Counted from the first letter of the stretch, positions 6,949 to 14,992 are shown. The stretch is DNA of 24,132 nt from an uncultured Ileibacterium sp. (GCA_902488835.1 CABTXQ010000017.1:1-24132); one strand, 5' to 3'. Program-made: numbers and translations. Notes: a model not told the origin generated them from the letters alone.

Positions 6949-7322
6949 TATTTATTCTCCCTTTCTATTATTTCGTCTTCTTCAATCGAACCATATTTCT
7001 CTTTAATCCTTGTCAATAGTGCAAGCCCCACTCCTGTTGTACCCATGCTGACAACTATAGCTGTCAACATTAGTGCATGAGGAAGAGGATTTATATAATC
7101 TTCTGCACGACTTAGATTGCCAATGAGGACAGGAATTGTTCCTCCACGTTTTTGTGCAAGGCACAAAAATATAAATATGACCGCTACCTGCATTATGTTC
7201 ATGCAAATAAGTTTTTTCATATAATTACCGCAGGTTATCATTCCATATAATCCAAGAAAAAGCAGCAAGAATGTCAGGAAGTATATCCCTTTAGCCGCCA
7301 AAAAAGTCTCAAGCGATGTCAT
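6948..7322 (-). CDS. mrpC: Na+/H+ antiporter subunit C (MrpC/NuoK-like)
   Basis: A 124-residue protein with three predicted helices and the MrpC hallmark NPLPHALMLTAIVVSMGTTGVGLALL (about residues 77-102), related to NuoK of complex I. A charged tail rich in Glu and Lys follows. MrpC packs against MrpD in the membrane complex. The start overlaps the preceding MrpB stop by four bases (ATGA), and its own stop overlaps the mrpD start, so the three proteins are probably made in step. Confidence 0.94.
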   Translation of the reverse strand: MTSLETFLAAKGIYFLTFLLLFLGLYGMITCGNYMKKLICMNIMQVAVIFIFLCLAQKRGGTIPVLIGNLSRAEDYINPLPHALMLTAIVVSMGTTGVGLALLTRIKEKYGSIEEDEIIERENK

Positions 7323-8119
7323 TCTTCTTCCCTCCTCTTTACCGGATCATCATCAAACGTTACCCTAGTCATAATTGCATTAAGAATTGTTATTATTGTA
7401 GCCATTACACAAATTGTAACTCCAAGCTCTATCATAAGTATTCCTGCTGAATGTGACTCAGCATGACTTAAGCCGAAAGGAAGCTTGTCGTATTCAAGGC
7501 ATAATCCTCCTCCTGCCATTGTCAATATCCCTGCCAGTACATATATGAATGTTCCTATTCCACCAAGGCTCAGCGCCTTGGCTTTGTTGAGATCAAATAA
7601 TCGTTTGCTCCTGTTAGGAACTATCATGACATCTATTACATACGCAAGTCCGAGCAATGCCCCTGCCTGGAAACCTCCTCCAAGTGATATCTCCCCGTGG
7701 AAGTATACATACATTGCATAAATCATCATAAGCGGCTCAAATATCGTAATCATAACGTCTTTATTAATTGTCTTATATCGAGGTTCACCGCTTTTTGATC
7801 TCTTATTTAAAATATTCCTCGGTATTATAATTCTTCTCTTGATATTCGGACGGTTAGACAGTATCAGTACAGCACCAAGACCCGCAAGAAACATTACCGT
7901 GGTTTCGAACATTGTATCGAATCCTCTAAAGTCTGCAAGAATTCCGGTTACAATATTTGGGCAATTTGTCTCTTCTAGACTTTTTTCGATATAGTAATTT
8001 GAAACATGTGTATTTGCCGGCGAATTAGGATCTCCTATTTCCGGCATAATACCATCAAAAAAAAGTGTAGGGATTAAGAGAAGCATCACTAATGTTATTA
8101 TCGCTATTGCTTTACGCAT
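7319..8119 (-). CDS. mrpB: Na+/H+ antiporter subunit B with MbhE-like N-terminal domain
   Basis: The 266-residue product is a fusion of two modules. Residues 1 to about 90 resemble MbhE, the tail end of standard MrpA: GDPNSPANTHVSNYYIE and ADFRGFDTMFETTVMFLAGLGA. Residues from about 110 are MrpB proper, with IYAMYVYFHGEISLGGGFQAGALLG, the conserved HG and GGGFQxG signature. Standard MrpB is about 140 residues, so the extra length is explained by the fusion. The gene begins 26 bases after the MbhD-like gene, the longest gap in the operon, with an AGGCGG-like SD, and overlaps mrpC by four bases. Confidence 0.92.
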   Translation of the reverse strand: MRKAIAIITLVMLLLIPTLFFDGIMPEIGDPNSPANTHVSNYYIEKSLEETNCPNIVTGILADFRGFDTMFETTVMFLAGLGAVLILSNRPNIKRRIIIPRNILNKRSKSGEPRYKTINKDVMITIFEPLMMIYAMYVYFHGEISLGGGFQAGALLGLAYVIDVMIVPNRSKRLFDLNKAKALSLGGIGTFIYVLAGILTMAGGGLCLEYDKLPFGLSHAESHSAGILMIELGVTICVMATIITILNAIMTRVTFDDDPVKRREEE

Positions 8120-8145
8120 TTATATCCCATCCGCCTTTCGTAAAA

Positions 8146-8388
8146 TTATTTAGTATGTCTTCTTATGGTCTTAAGCGTCATCAAGAAGTATATCGTGGAT
8201 ACGACTCCTATTACAGCCTCTGTAAAAGCTACATCCGGAGCACCCATTGCTATATAAAGAAACATGGTAAGAAAACTAAAGCTACAATATACAATTGTTA
8301 CAATTAGTAAATCCTTGCCAAATATGATTGATATTGTTATTCCTATCAATAGCAGTAGCAATACTGCTTCCAAATATAAACCTGGCAT
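8146..8388 (-). CDS. MbhD-like subunit, equivalent to a C-terminal segment of MrpA
   Basis: This 80-residue protein has three predicted helices and the motif FLYIAMGAPDVAFTEAVIGVVSTIYFL, which matches the DUF4040/MbhD segment found near the C-terminus of long MrpA proteins and as the separate MbhD of archaeal membrane-bound hydrogenases. The conserved APDVAFTEAxxG stretch lies in the membrane at the interface with MrpB and MrpG. It starts one base after the mrpG stop. A separate gene here shows that MrpA is split in this organism. Confidence 0.9.
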   Translation of the reverse strand: MPGLYLEAVLLLLLIGITISIIFGKDLLIVTIVYCSFSFLTMFLYIAMGAPDVAFTEAVIGVVSTIYFLMTLKTIRRHTK

Positions 8389-8389
8389 A

Positions 8390-8818
8390 TTATTGCTCCC
8401 TTTCTACTCTTCTGAGAAATTCTTTCTGATTGGTCGATTCCCTCGCTTCATCAGTTCTCAATTCATTTATAAAATCACGAGCCTCATCTCCGTCATCAAT
8501 CTTTCCTATTATTCTCTTCTTGTTATAGTTATGGTAATTTGTACTGGTGATTGCTTCCATGAGTATTACATTGGTACCAAGAGGATTAGTAAGCAAAAGA
8601 ATTGCAAGCATTATTATAAGCTTTAATGATGTTATGCAAATACCCATCAAAATTATCATGCCTGCCACCATAAGCATTGCACCCAGAGTCTCTCCCACTC
8701 CTGATGCATGAAGTCTCGTGTTAAATCCAGGGAATGTTATTACCCCTATAACTCCAATTGCAAGTGCTATAAAACCTGATACTATGAATATTGATGCAAA
8801 TATTTCACGGAGTAACAT
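8390..8818 (-). CDS. mrpG: Na+/H+ antiporter subunit G (MrpG)
   Basis: Three predicted helices with the MrpG motif GVIGVITFPGFNTRLHASGVGETLGAML (about residues 22-49) identify it. The core is about 95 residues. A hydrophilic tail of about 45 residues follows (KKRIIGKIDDGDEARDFINEL and onward), longer than in compact MrpG proteins and probably cytoplasmic. Its start codon shares bases with the mrpF stop (TAATG), fitting coupled translation of the E, F and G subunits that form one edge of the complex. Confidence 0.93.
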   Translation of the reverse strand: MLLREIFASIFIVSGFIALAIGVIGVITFPGFNTRLHASGVGETLGAMLMVAGMIILMGICITSLKLIIMLAILLLTNPLGTNVILMEAITSTNYHNYNKKRIIGKIDDGDEARDFINELRTDEARESTNQKEFLRRVEREQ

Positions 8819-9078
8819 TATCTTTTTCCTCCTAGATATTTAGCTAATATTGCTGTGGTAACGAATCCAAGAAGCGAATAACTTAAGGCAATGTCTACAT
8901 AAGACTCCACCCTTTTATGAACAAATCCGATTATTAAAATAACCATTACTATCAATGTGTTCATAACAAGGACCGCATTAAGCTTATCGTAGATTAACTT
9001 TCCTCTGAACATAAACATCAGGACAAGAGTTATTAGAACTACTATGCCTATAAGTATAAAAACTAATAGTTTACTCAT
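8818..9078 (-). CDS. mrpF: Na+/H+ antiporter subunit F (MrpF)
   Basis: This 86-residue protein has three predicted helices. RGKLIYDKLNAVLVMNTLIV corresponds to the MrpF RGPxxxDRxxAxxxxN region, and YVDIALSYSLLGFVTTAILAKYL to its conserved third helix with a membrane aspartate. The length is typical. The gene overlaps the end of mrpE by eight bases and the start of mrpG by one, and E-F-G is the standard order in Mrp and MBH operons. Confidence 0.93.
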   Translation of the reverse strand: MSKLLVFILIGIVVLITLVLMFMFRGKLIYDKLNAVLVMNTLIVMVILIIGFVHKRVESYVDIALSYSLLGFVTTAILAKYLGGKR

Positions 9079-9808
9079 CTACAACACCTGTCTTTCTTAA
9101 ATCAGATGATTTATCTTTGCTAAGTACCCTGAATCCCGTATTGATATATTTATTATTGATCAACTTCGATTCTTCCTTGTTTTCCAAGTTGTCATCGTGC
9201 AAAACTTTAACTATGCCATAATCAATTTGTTCCCCAAAAACTTTCGCAACTTTTTCCTGCATAACACCGGAAAGCAAACCATCTGCTGTGTCATCGGTAA
9301 GGCAGTGGCAAGAATAAACTCCGTCATCATATATATCAACGGTTATGGTTCCAGGTGTAAGGGTAATGGAGTTTGCAAGCAAAACTCTTGCTGCCGGATT
9401 GTCATAATCAGCTTTAAACCAAATGAGTTGAGGCTGCATATCTTTAGGATTTATTACAACTTTTGCAACTGTCAATGCACTAAGGACTATCTCTTTAACT
9501 AGCCAGAAAAAATAAATTAATATCTTAAATGGATTTGCATGAAGTAAAAAATAATCCCTGTCCGTTTTTATACCACTAATTACAAATAGCGGTGCCACGT
9601 ACAGAGATATAATTACCGATGCAAGAATTCCAAAAATGACAAATTTCATTTCATCAATTATGCCTGACATAAAGAACCAGAGAACAAGCATTAAAGCAAG
9701 GATCTCCAGCCAGTGAATTATCGGTTTGCATTGAAGCGATTTGTTATTAAAAAATTTAAACACCCTAAATTCTTCTCCATAAAATAATAAGTTTTCATAA
9801 TTATACAC
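9071..9808 (-). CDS. mrpE: Na+/H+ antiporter subunit E (MrpE); start uncertain
   Basis: The MnhE signature is clear: helices between about residues 33 and 110, WLVKEIVLSALTVAKVVINP, then the NSITLTPGTITVDI strand and the small cytoplasmic domain. About 50 extra residues follow the usual end (after VAKVFGEQIDYG), rich in Asn, Lys and Asp. The longest frame uses GTG at 9808 with no SD, and a TATAAT box (9805-9800) lies inside its first codons. A second GTG at 9763 has GGAGAA upstream (from 9778), though at a rather long distance, and would give a 230-residue protein that still contains every family motif. I list the longer form but think the shorter one plausible. It is the first gene of the operon. 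Confidence 0.9.
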   Translation of the reverse strand: MYNYENLLFYGEEFRVFKFFNNKSLQCKPIIHWLEILALMLVLWFFMSGIIDEMKFVIFGILASVIISLYVAPLFVISGIKTDRDYFLLHANPFKILIYFFWLVKEIVLSALTVAKVVINPKDMQPQLIWFKADYDNPAARVLLANSITLTPGTITVDIYDDGVYSCHCLTDDTADGLLSGVMQEKVAKVFGEQIDYGIVKVLHDDNLENKEESKLINNKYINTGFRVLSKDKSSDLRKTGVVDE

Positions 9809-9828
9809 GAAATCTTCACAAAAATAAA
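9800..9828 (-). promoter_or_regulatory. Candidate promoter of the Mrp operon
   Basis: TATAAT at 9805-9800 on the minus strand is a perfect -10 box, but the -35 position (around 9828-9823, TTTATT) is poor. If real, transcription starts near 9793, which requires an mrpE start downstream such as GTG 9763. Confidence 0.4.
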
Positions 9829-9864
9829 CATCTTATTTTTTACATACAAACATACATTCTATCT

Positions 9865-9893
9865 TTATATAAATGATTAAATTATGCTATAAT
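9865..9893 (+). promoter_or_regulatory. Extended -10 promoter of the radical SAM-lexA-uraA operon
   Basis: TGCTATAAT (9885-9893) is a perfect extended -10 box. The -35 region at 9865-9870 (TTATAT) is weak, as is usual for TGn promoters. Transcription would begin near 9900, about 44 bases ahead of the first ATG. Confidence 0.65.
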
Positions 9894-9943
9894 GACATGG
9901 TTGTAAAATTAAACGCGAATAATTTGACAGGAGCTGTCTATTG

Positions 9944-10777
9944 ATGACAAAAAATAAAAACAATAATAAGATTAAAATCGGTCCAACTGTAACCTTGTTT
10001 GTTCCATATGATTGCAATAATGCATGCCCTTTCTGCGTTAACAAGGATGAATACCGCGACACATCAAACTTCAGTATTGAAAGGTGCTATAAGTCACTCG
10101 ATATATTGAACCGAATCTTTCCTCACAATGATATTGTACTTACCGGAGGAGAACCTCTTGCCGATCTTGATACACTTACGGATATTCTGGCTCATATTGA
10201 TGATAAACATAATATATATATCAATACAACTCTTCCGACAAATGAAAGTCAAGATGAAAGAAAGATTGCACGTATCCTTAACCAATATAAAGATAAAATA
10301 TCATGTGTTAATGTCTCGAGGCACCTTAGACATTATGTAAAAGAATGCTCAGATGATATTTTTGATATGCTTGATATGAGACATAGAATTAACTGCGTTG
10401 TGTTTGAGGATACGGATGAAGAACATCTCATAGACTTTCTTGAGCGTTTCAGGGGTCAAGAGGTGCAGCTTAGGGCAAACTATTCAAAACTAAGCCTTGA
10501 CAATGTGTTTGATACTAAAGATGACGATTTATTTAAGCTCATAGATCAAATAGCAGAATACGAGGGTCAACTCGAGCAAGAGCTTTTTAGGACCGGCTTC
10601 AAGTTTATATACAAAGGTGATACTACTGTTACCTATCACAAGACTCTTCCTTACAGCAAAATCGATGGAAAAGTTGGTGATATAATAGTAAGACAGACAG
10701 GATACATATACGATGACTGGAATAACTATGGGGAAAGACTTGACCTCAATTCACTAACTGAATTCCAATATAAATAA
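9944..10777 (+). CDS. Radical SAM protein of unknown substrate
   Basis: Residues from 24 hold the CxxxCxxC motif (C24, C28, C31 in CNNACPFC) that binds the 4Fe-4S cluster, and GGEP follows at about 68-71 in VLTGGEPLAD, the SAM-binding motif. The remainder resembles a partial TIM barrel with no extra cysteine-rich (SPASM) domain, so no second cluster is expected. The 277-residue length suits a single-domain enzyme. The substrate is unknown; the fold is shared by peptide-modifying and RNA-modifying enzymes, and nothing nearby names one. I use ATG 9944; a TTG at 9941 is equally in frame, and AGGAG at 9929-9933 serves either. It is the first gene of an operon with lexA, 15 bases upstream of it. 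Confidence 0.88.
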   Translation: MTKNKNNNKIKIGPTVTLFVPYDCNNACPFCVNKDEYRDTSNFSIERCYKSLDILNRIFPHNDIVLTGGEPLADLDTLTDILAHIDDKHNIYINTTLPTNESQDERKIARILNQYKDKISCVNVSRHLRHYVKECSDDIFDMLDMRHRINCVVFEDTDEEHLIDFLERFRGQEVQLRANYSKLSLDNVFDTKDDDLFKLIDQIAEYEGQLEQELFRTGFKFIYKGDTTVTYHKTLPYSKIDGKVGDIIVRQTGYIYDDWNNYGERLDLNSLTEFQYK

Positions 10778-10792
10778 CAAAGGAGTCTTCTA

Positions 10793-11422
10793 ATGAAAAA
10801 GAGCGAGAAAAGGCAAAATTTGGTACTCAATTTCATGAGAGATACAATAGAAAATAAAGGTTTCCCACCTACAATAAGAGAAATTTGTGATGCACTTGAT
10901 GTTAAATCTACTTCGACTATTCATTCAGACATAAATACTCTAATCAAAAAAGGGCTTGTCAAAAAGGATCCTAGCAAACCTCGTGCTTTATCTATCGTTG
11001 ATAATAATCCCACTAAGAATTTTAGTGATATAAGCGTAGTCGAAGTACCTGTAATCGGCTCTGTTGCTGCAGGTGAACCAATTTTTGCCGAATCAAATAT
11101 TGAAGACAGTATGCCAATTCCTGCACGTTTTATAGGTTCTGGAAATAATTTTATCCTGAGAGTTAAGGGTAAGAGCATGATAAATATAGGAATAAATGAC
11201 GGAGATTACATAGTAGTAGAAGAAACAGTGAATGCAAACAACGGCGATATAGTTGTTGCTATGATAGATGGAGAATATGATTCTGAAGCTACCGTTAAAA
11301 GGTTTTTCCGTGAGAATGGTCATATAAGGTTACAGCCTGAAAATAGTCATATGGACCCGATAATAGTTGACGACTGCTCCATTGTTGGTAAGGTAAGGGG
11401 CGTATTCAGATATTTCAATTGA
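10793..11422 (+). CDS. lexA: SOS repressor LexA
   Basis: The N-terminal winged helix (residues 1-65) includes GFPPTIREICDALDVKSTST, the DNA-reading helix. The C-terminal S24 peptidase domain has the self-cleavage site Ala93-Gly94 in VAAGEP, the catalytic Ser128 in GKSM and Lys169 in ATVKR. The length of 209 is typical. LexA represses DNA-damage genes and cuts itself when RecA filaments form. AGGAG lies 7 bases before the ATG. It sits second in an operon, and I found no GAAC-N4-GTTC-type box upstream of it or at the operon promoter, so classical autorepression is not evident here. Confidence 0.97.
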   Translation: MKKSEKRQNLVLNFMRDTIENKGFPPTIREICDALDVKSTSTIHSDINTLIKKGLVKKDPSKPRALSIVDNNPTKNFSDISVVEVPVIGSVAAGEPIFAESNIEDSMPIPARFIGSGNNFILRVKGKSMINIGINDGDYIVVEETVNANNGDIVVAMIDGEYDSEATVKRFFRENGHIRLQPENSHMDPIIVDDCSIVGKVRGVFRYFN

Positions 11423-11447
11423 TTTTATTCACAAATAGGAGATTATA

Positions 11448-12827
11448 ATGTCAAACAATCAGTCGAATCAATTCACTCATGGCATCTTTGATGTCAGGCA
11501 ACTTGGATGGGGTAAGACCATTCTTCTTGGTATGCAGCATACTTTTGCCATGTTCGGTGCAACTGTTCTCGTTCCCCTTTTGACCGGGCTAAGCATCTCG
11601 ACAACTCTTCTGATGGCCGGGCTTGGAACCTTGCTTTTTCATCTTTTGACAAAGGGAAAAGTTCCTGCATTCCTAGGTTCATCTTTTGCCTTCCTTGGCG
11701 GTTATGCAGCAGTTGCTCCATTAAAGAACGATCAACCTAATGTTGAAATGCTGCCATATGCTTGTGGAGGGGTGCTGTTTGCCGGCCTTCTCTATGTAGT
11801 TCTCGCTGCTCTAATTAAGCTTTTTACAGTGGAAAAGGTTATGAAGTTTTTTCCACCGGTAGTCACAGGTCCTATAATAATTTCAATAGGTCTAATACTT
11901 GCACCATCCGCAATTTCAAATGCCAAAACCGACTGGACCCTTGCTCTCATTGCACTTGGATCAATAATTTTCTTCAATATGTGGGGTCGAGGAATGATGA
12001 AAATCGTACCTATACTTCTTGGTATACTTATATCCTTTGCATGTGCAATACTAATGAATAAAGTTGACTTCAGTTCTGTATCTTCATCAAATTATTTAGC
12101 AGTTCCGAGTATTCAAATTGCAAAATTTGATATCAGCTCAATAATCACAATAATGCCAATTGCTCTTGCAACAATGATGGAACATATAGGTGATATATCT
12201 GCAATAGGAGCTACAACAGGAAAAAACTATATTGTTGATCCAGGACTTCACCGCACTTTACTAGGCGACGGGCTTGCAACTGTAATGGCATCTTTTTTCG
12301 GAGGTCCTGCAAATACTACATATGGAGAAAACACCGGAGTCCTTGCTCTTACAAAAGTGTACGATCCATTAGTAATAAGAATCGCTGCATGTTTTGCAAT
12401 ACTCCTTTCGTTCATACCTAAGTTTGCAGGAATAATTGAAGCTATTCCTACTGCAATTATAGGAGGTGTTTCCTTAATTCTTTATGGAATGATATCTGCT
12501 ATAGGAATCAGAAATCTTGTGGAGAATCAAGTAAACTTTAAGAATACAAGAAACACAATAATTACAGCACTTATTCTTGTCTGTGCCCTTGGTTTTACAC
12601 ATATCGGTGGGGTAAGTTTCATTGTCTCCGGCATAAAGATCAATCTTTCAGGACTAGCAATAGCTTCAATAATAGGTATTATTGCCAACTGGGTGCTTCC
12701 GGGTAAAGACTATGTCTTTAATAAAGAAGACATATTTGACGACAAGTTTCAAACCTATCAGGGGGCTAACCAAAGACGTCTTTCCCAAGAAGAAATTGAG
12801 GAATATGAATCACGCAAGGAGAAATAA
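11448..12827 (+). CDS. uraA: Uracil permease (UraA/NCS2 family)
   Basis: This 459-residue, about 14-helix transporter has the UraA hallmarks: GMQHTFAMFGATVLVPLLTG near the start, E245 in ATMMEHIGDISAIG (TM8) and E294 in FFGGPANTTYGENTGVLALTK (TM10), the two acidic residues that bind base and proton in E. coli UraA. It should import uracil by H+ symport. AGGAG precedes the ATG by 6 bases and the gap to lexA is 25 bases, too short for a pyrimidine attenuator, so it is likely expressed with lexA. A close xanthine/uracil specificity shift cannot be excluded. Confidence 0.93.
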   Translation: MSNNQSNQFTHGIFDVRQLGWGKTILLGMQHTFAMFGATVLVPLLTGLSISTTLLMAGLGTLLFHLLTKGKVPAFLGSSFAFLGGYAAVAPLKNDQPNVEMLPYACGGVLFAGLLYVVLAALIKLFTVEKVMKFFPPVVTGPIIISIGLILAPSAISNAKTDWTLALIALGSIIFFNMWGRGMMKIVPILLGILISFACAILMNKVDFSSVSSSNYLAVPSIQIAKFDISSIITIMPIALATMMEHIGDISAIGATTGKNYIVDPGLHRTLLGDGLATVMASFFGGPANTTYGENTGVLALTKVYDPLVIRIAACFAILLSFIPKFAGIIEAIPTAIIGGVSLILYGMISAIGIRNLVENQVNFKNTRNTIITALILVCALGFTHIGGVSFIVSGIKINLSGLAIASIIGIIANWVLPGKDYVFNKEDIFDDKFQTYQGANQRRLSQEEIEEYESRKEK

Positions 12828-12829
12828 TT

Positions 12830-13648
12830 ATGCCATCCTATTATGCCCATTTTCAGTTTGGTAAAGATATTGTCAGAACGATGCCTCATGAGATCAAATC
12901 AATTATAAATGAAGACTTGGATTCAATAGATTCTTTTATAGTGGGTCTTCAGGGGCCGGACACGCTATATTTTCATAATCCTTTATTATATACGGCTCTT
13001 AATCGAGAAGCAGGTCAAATACATCACTCTAGCGGGCTTGATTTCTTCATCCCTGCATGTAATTATTTAAAGGAAAATGGGACATCTCAAGGTTTTTCTT
13101 ATATTCTTGGATGCATTGCCCACTATGTGCTTGATTCTTCATGCCATCCCATCATAATTGAACACCAAAACAAAGAAGGTATAAGCCACAGAAAAGTTGA
13201 ACAAGAATTCGACGATTTTGTTTTGAGAATGAATAAAACAAATCATAATAACGTCGACTTCAACCTGATTTTGCCATTGAATGATAGTCTCGGAGAAATA
13301 TGTTCTCCTTTTTATAAGACTGCAGATTCAAAACTTTTCAATGCTTCTATTAAAGATATGAGAAACACTCTCTCACGCCTAAATTCGAAGTCTGTTATAT
13401 TTAGATATGCCGAATACTTCCTTCTTTCTCTAATACCTCCTATAAAGACTGTTAGAGATATGATTCCGATTGAAAAAAGCGATGATAATTTACCTAAAGA
13501 ATATTTTCATAGAAATGAAATAATTTATTCTGAATTTAGGAATGCGGTTCCTAAAGCTATTGATTTGATGAAAGAAGCTTTGGAATATATTGAAGAAGGC
13601 GGTAATTTGAGCAGCAGGTTTATCCCTGATTACCTCGGTAAGATTTGA
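12830..13648 (+). CDS. Zinc-dependent phospholipase C-like protein
   Basis: The 272-residue protein begins with MPSYYAHFQFGKDI and carries the metal-ligand pattern of the Zn_dep_PLPC family: GPDTLYFHN (D44, H49), IHHSSG (H65, H66), GCIAHYVLDSSCHP (H98, D102, H106) and ISHRKVEQEFD (H120, E124). There is no signal peptide, unlike secreted clostridial alpha-toxins, so it is probably a cytoplasmic housekeeping member with unknown substrate, not a toxin. Its SD lies in the last uraA codons and the gap is only 2 bases. The last 29 bases overlap the convergent RarD-like gene. Confidence 0.88.
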   Translation: MPSYYAHFQFGKDIVRTMPHEIKSIINEDLDSIDSFIVGLQGPDTLYFHNPLLYTALNREAGQIHHSSGLDFFIPACNYLKENGTSQGFSYILGCIAHYVLDSSCHPIIIEHQNKEGISHRKVEQEFDDFVLRMNKTNHNNVDFNLILPLNDSLGEICSPFYKTADSKLFNASIKDMRNTLSRLNSKSVIFRYAEYFLLSLIPPIKTVRDMIPIEKSDDNLPKEYFHRNEIIYSEFRNAVPKAIDLMKEALEYIEEGGNLSSRFIPDYLGKI

Positions 13649-14507
13649 ACTCTCCTATTGTAAAAATCACTAATCCAATCCATATTATTGCAAAGGCTGC
13701 AAATTGAAATTTATCAAACGGTTCTTTAAACAAGAGAACTCCCATTATTAATTGTATTGTTGGACTTATATACTGTGTAACTCCGACAGTTACAAGAGGG
13801 ATCCTTATGTTCGCAGCCGCGAAAAGTCCAAGAGGAATAACTGTCATCAGGCCACAAAGAAGGAGCAATATATATTGAGTAGACCCTGTAATAACATGCA
13901 GTGCTCCAATTTGTCTCTTCTCTAAATAAATAATTAATGCCAATGCAAAAGGTGCATAAAATGCTGTTTCATATACAAGTGAGATGAGTGCAGGTTGTTT
14001 TAACTTTTTCTTTATTACAGAATATATGGAAAATGTAAGTGCAAGCAATATTGCAATTAACGGAACTTTTCCGAAATGAATCAAAATAAGTATTACACTT
14101 GAAGCAGCTAAAATAATTGCAATCATTTTATATTTGGTTAAACGCTCATGAAAAAATATTACTCCAAACATTACAACCATCAGTGGCTGAATATAATATC
14201 CAATGCTTGTCTGTATAACATTATCTGCATTTACTGCCCAAATATATGTGCTCCAGTTAACTGTTATTATCCCACCTGCAATGATGTAGCTAATCACCAT
14301 CTTTCTATCCTTTAGAGGTGCTAATATTTCTTCCCATGAATAAAGTTTTCTTGCAATAATAAGGCTAAAAATAAAGACCGTAACCATTCTGTAAACTATA
14401 ATCACCCAAGAATTAACAGGTCTAAGCATGTGCCAGTATATAGGAAGTGCTCCCCATATAAGTTGACTTCCGATTGTTGCTAATATTCCTTTCTTATATT
14501 CCGTCAT
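13620..14507 (-). CDS. rarD: EamA family transporter, RarD-like
   Basis: This 295-residue protein has ten predicted helices in two EamA repeats. The N-terminal GILATIGSQLIWGALPIYWHML, the NWSTYIWAVNADNVIQTSIGYYIQPL segment and the VTQYISPTIQLIMGVLLFKEPF end follow the RarD subgroup closely. RarD was named for chloramphenicol sensitivity in Pseudomonas, but its physiological substrate is unclear. The start overlaps the stop of the upstream COG2426 gene by four bases (ATGA), so the two are translated together. Confidence 0.88.
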   Translation of the reverse strand: MTEYKKGILATIGSQLIWGALPIYWHMLRPVNSWVIIVYRMVTVFIFSLIIARKLYSWEEILAPLKDRKMVISYIIAGGIITVNWSTYIWAVNADNVIQTSIGYYIQPLMVVMFGVIFFHERLTKYKMIAIILAASSVILILIHFGKVPLIAILLALTFSIYSVIKKKLKQPALISLVYETAFYAPFALALIIYLEKRQIGALHVITGSTQYILLLLCGLMTVIPLGLFAAANIRIPLVTVGVTQYISPTIQLIMGVLLFKEPFDKFQFAAFAIIWIGLVIFTIGEFKSYRGNQG

Positions 14508-14956
14508 ACTATTGCACTAACCCCATAAGTTATAGATGTAACAATTATTGCAGCGATAATAACCCCTAGAGAAATTGCCGGCATTGATTTATTTAGTTTC
14601 ATCTCCATAACCGCTGAAACGAGCGCTCCTGTCCACGCTCCTGTGCCAGGCAAAGGAATTGCTACCAATATTACAAGACCAATAAATTCGTATTTAAGAA
14701 CCATCTCTTTATTTTTATCTGCCTTTGCTTCTAATCTTTTGACAAAATTCTCAAGTCGTTCACTCCTTTTTTTAAGATAGCTGAATACTTTACCTGTGAA
14801 CACCACCAAAAAAGGAATTGGTAAAAGATTCCCAATAACTGCAAAAAAAGCAGCCTCTAAAGGGCTTAGTCCCTGAGAAACTCCAAAAGGTATACCACCT
14901 CTAAGTTCAATTACCGGAGCCATGGATAGTAACATTGTTAATATTGCTGATTTCAT
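14504..14956 (-). CDS. Small multidrug export-type membrane protein (COG2426)
   Basis: At 150 residues with about four hydrophobic segments it matches the Sm_multidrug_ex family: SMAPVIELRGGIPFG at the N-terminus, IGNLLPIPFLVVFTGKV, and VAIPLPGTGAWTGALVSAVMEM with the conserved PLPGTGAWTGxL stretch. Despite the family name, transport of drugs is not established. The SD before the ATG is weak (TAGG). A consensus promoter lies about 60 bases upstream, and the gene leads a two-gene operon with rarD. Confidence 0.87.
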   Translation of the reverse strand: MKSAILTMLLSMAPVIELRGGIPFGVSQGLSPLEAAFFAVIGNLLPIPFLVVFTGKVFSYLKKRSERLENFVKRLEAKADKNKEMVLKYEFIGLVILVAIPLPGTGAWTGALVSAVMEMKLNKSMPAISLGVIIAAIIVTSITYGVSAIV

Positions 14957-14992
14957 AAAATAACCTAAAAGATTTTTCTTAAATTATCGCAA

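Noticed and set aside
2021..9808. Reading the operon as part of respiratory complex I or a complete membrane-bound hydrogenase
   Set aside because: Subunits E, F, G, B and C are Mrp-specific, and no NuoB/C/D/I/H-like or hydrogenase subunit is present in the window.
12830..13648. Secreted alpha-toxin-type phospholipase C
   Set aside because: There is no signal peptide and no C-terminal lipid-binding domain; only the zinc-ligand core is shared.
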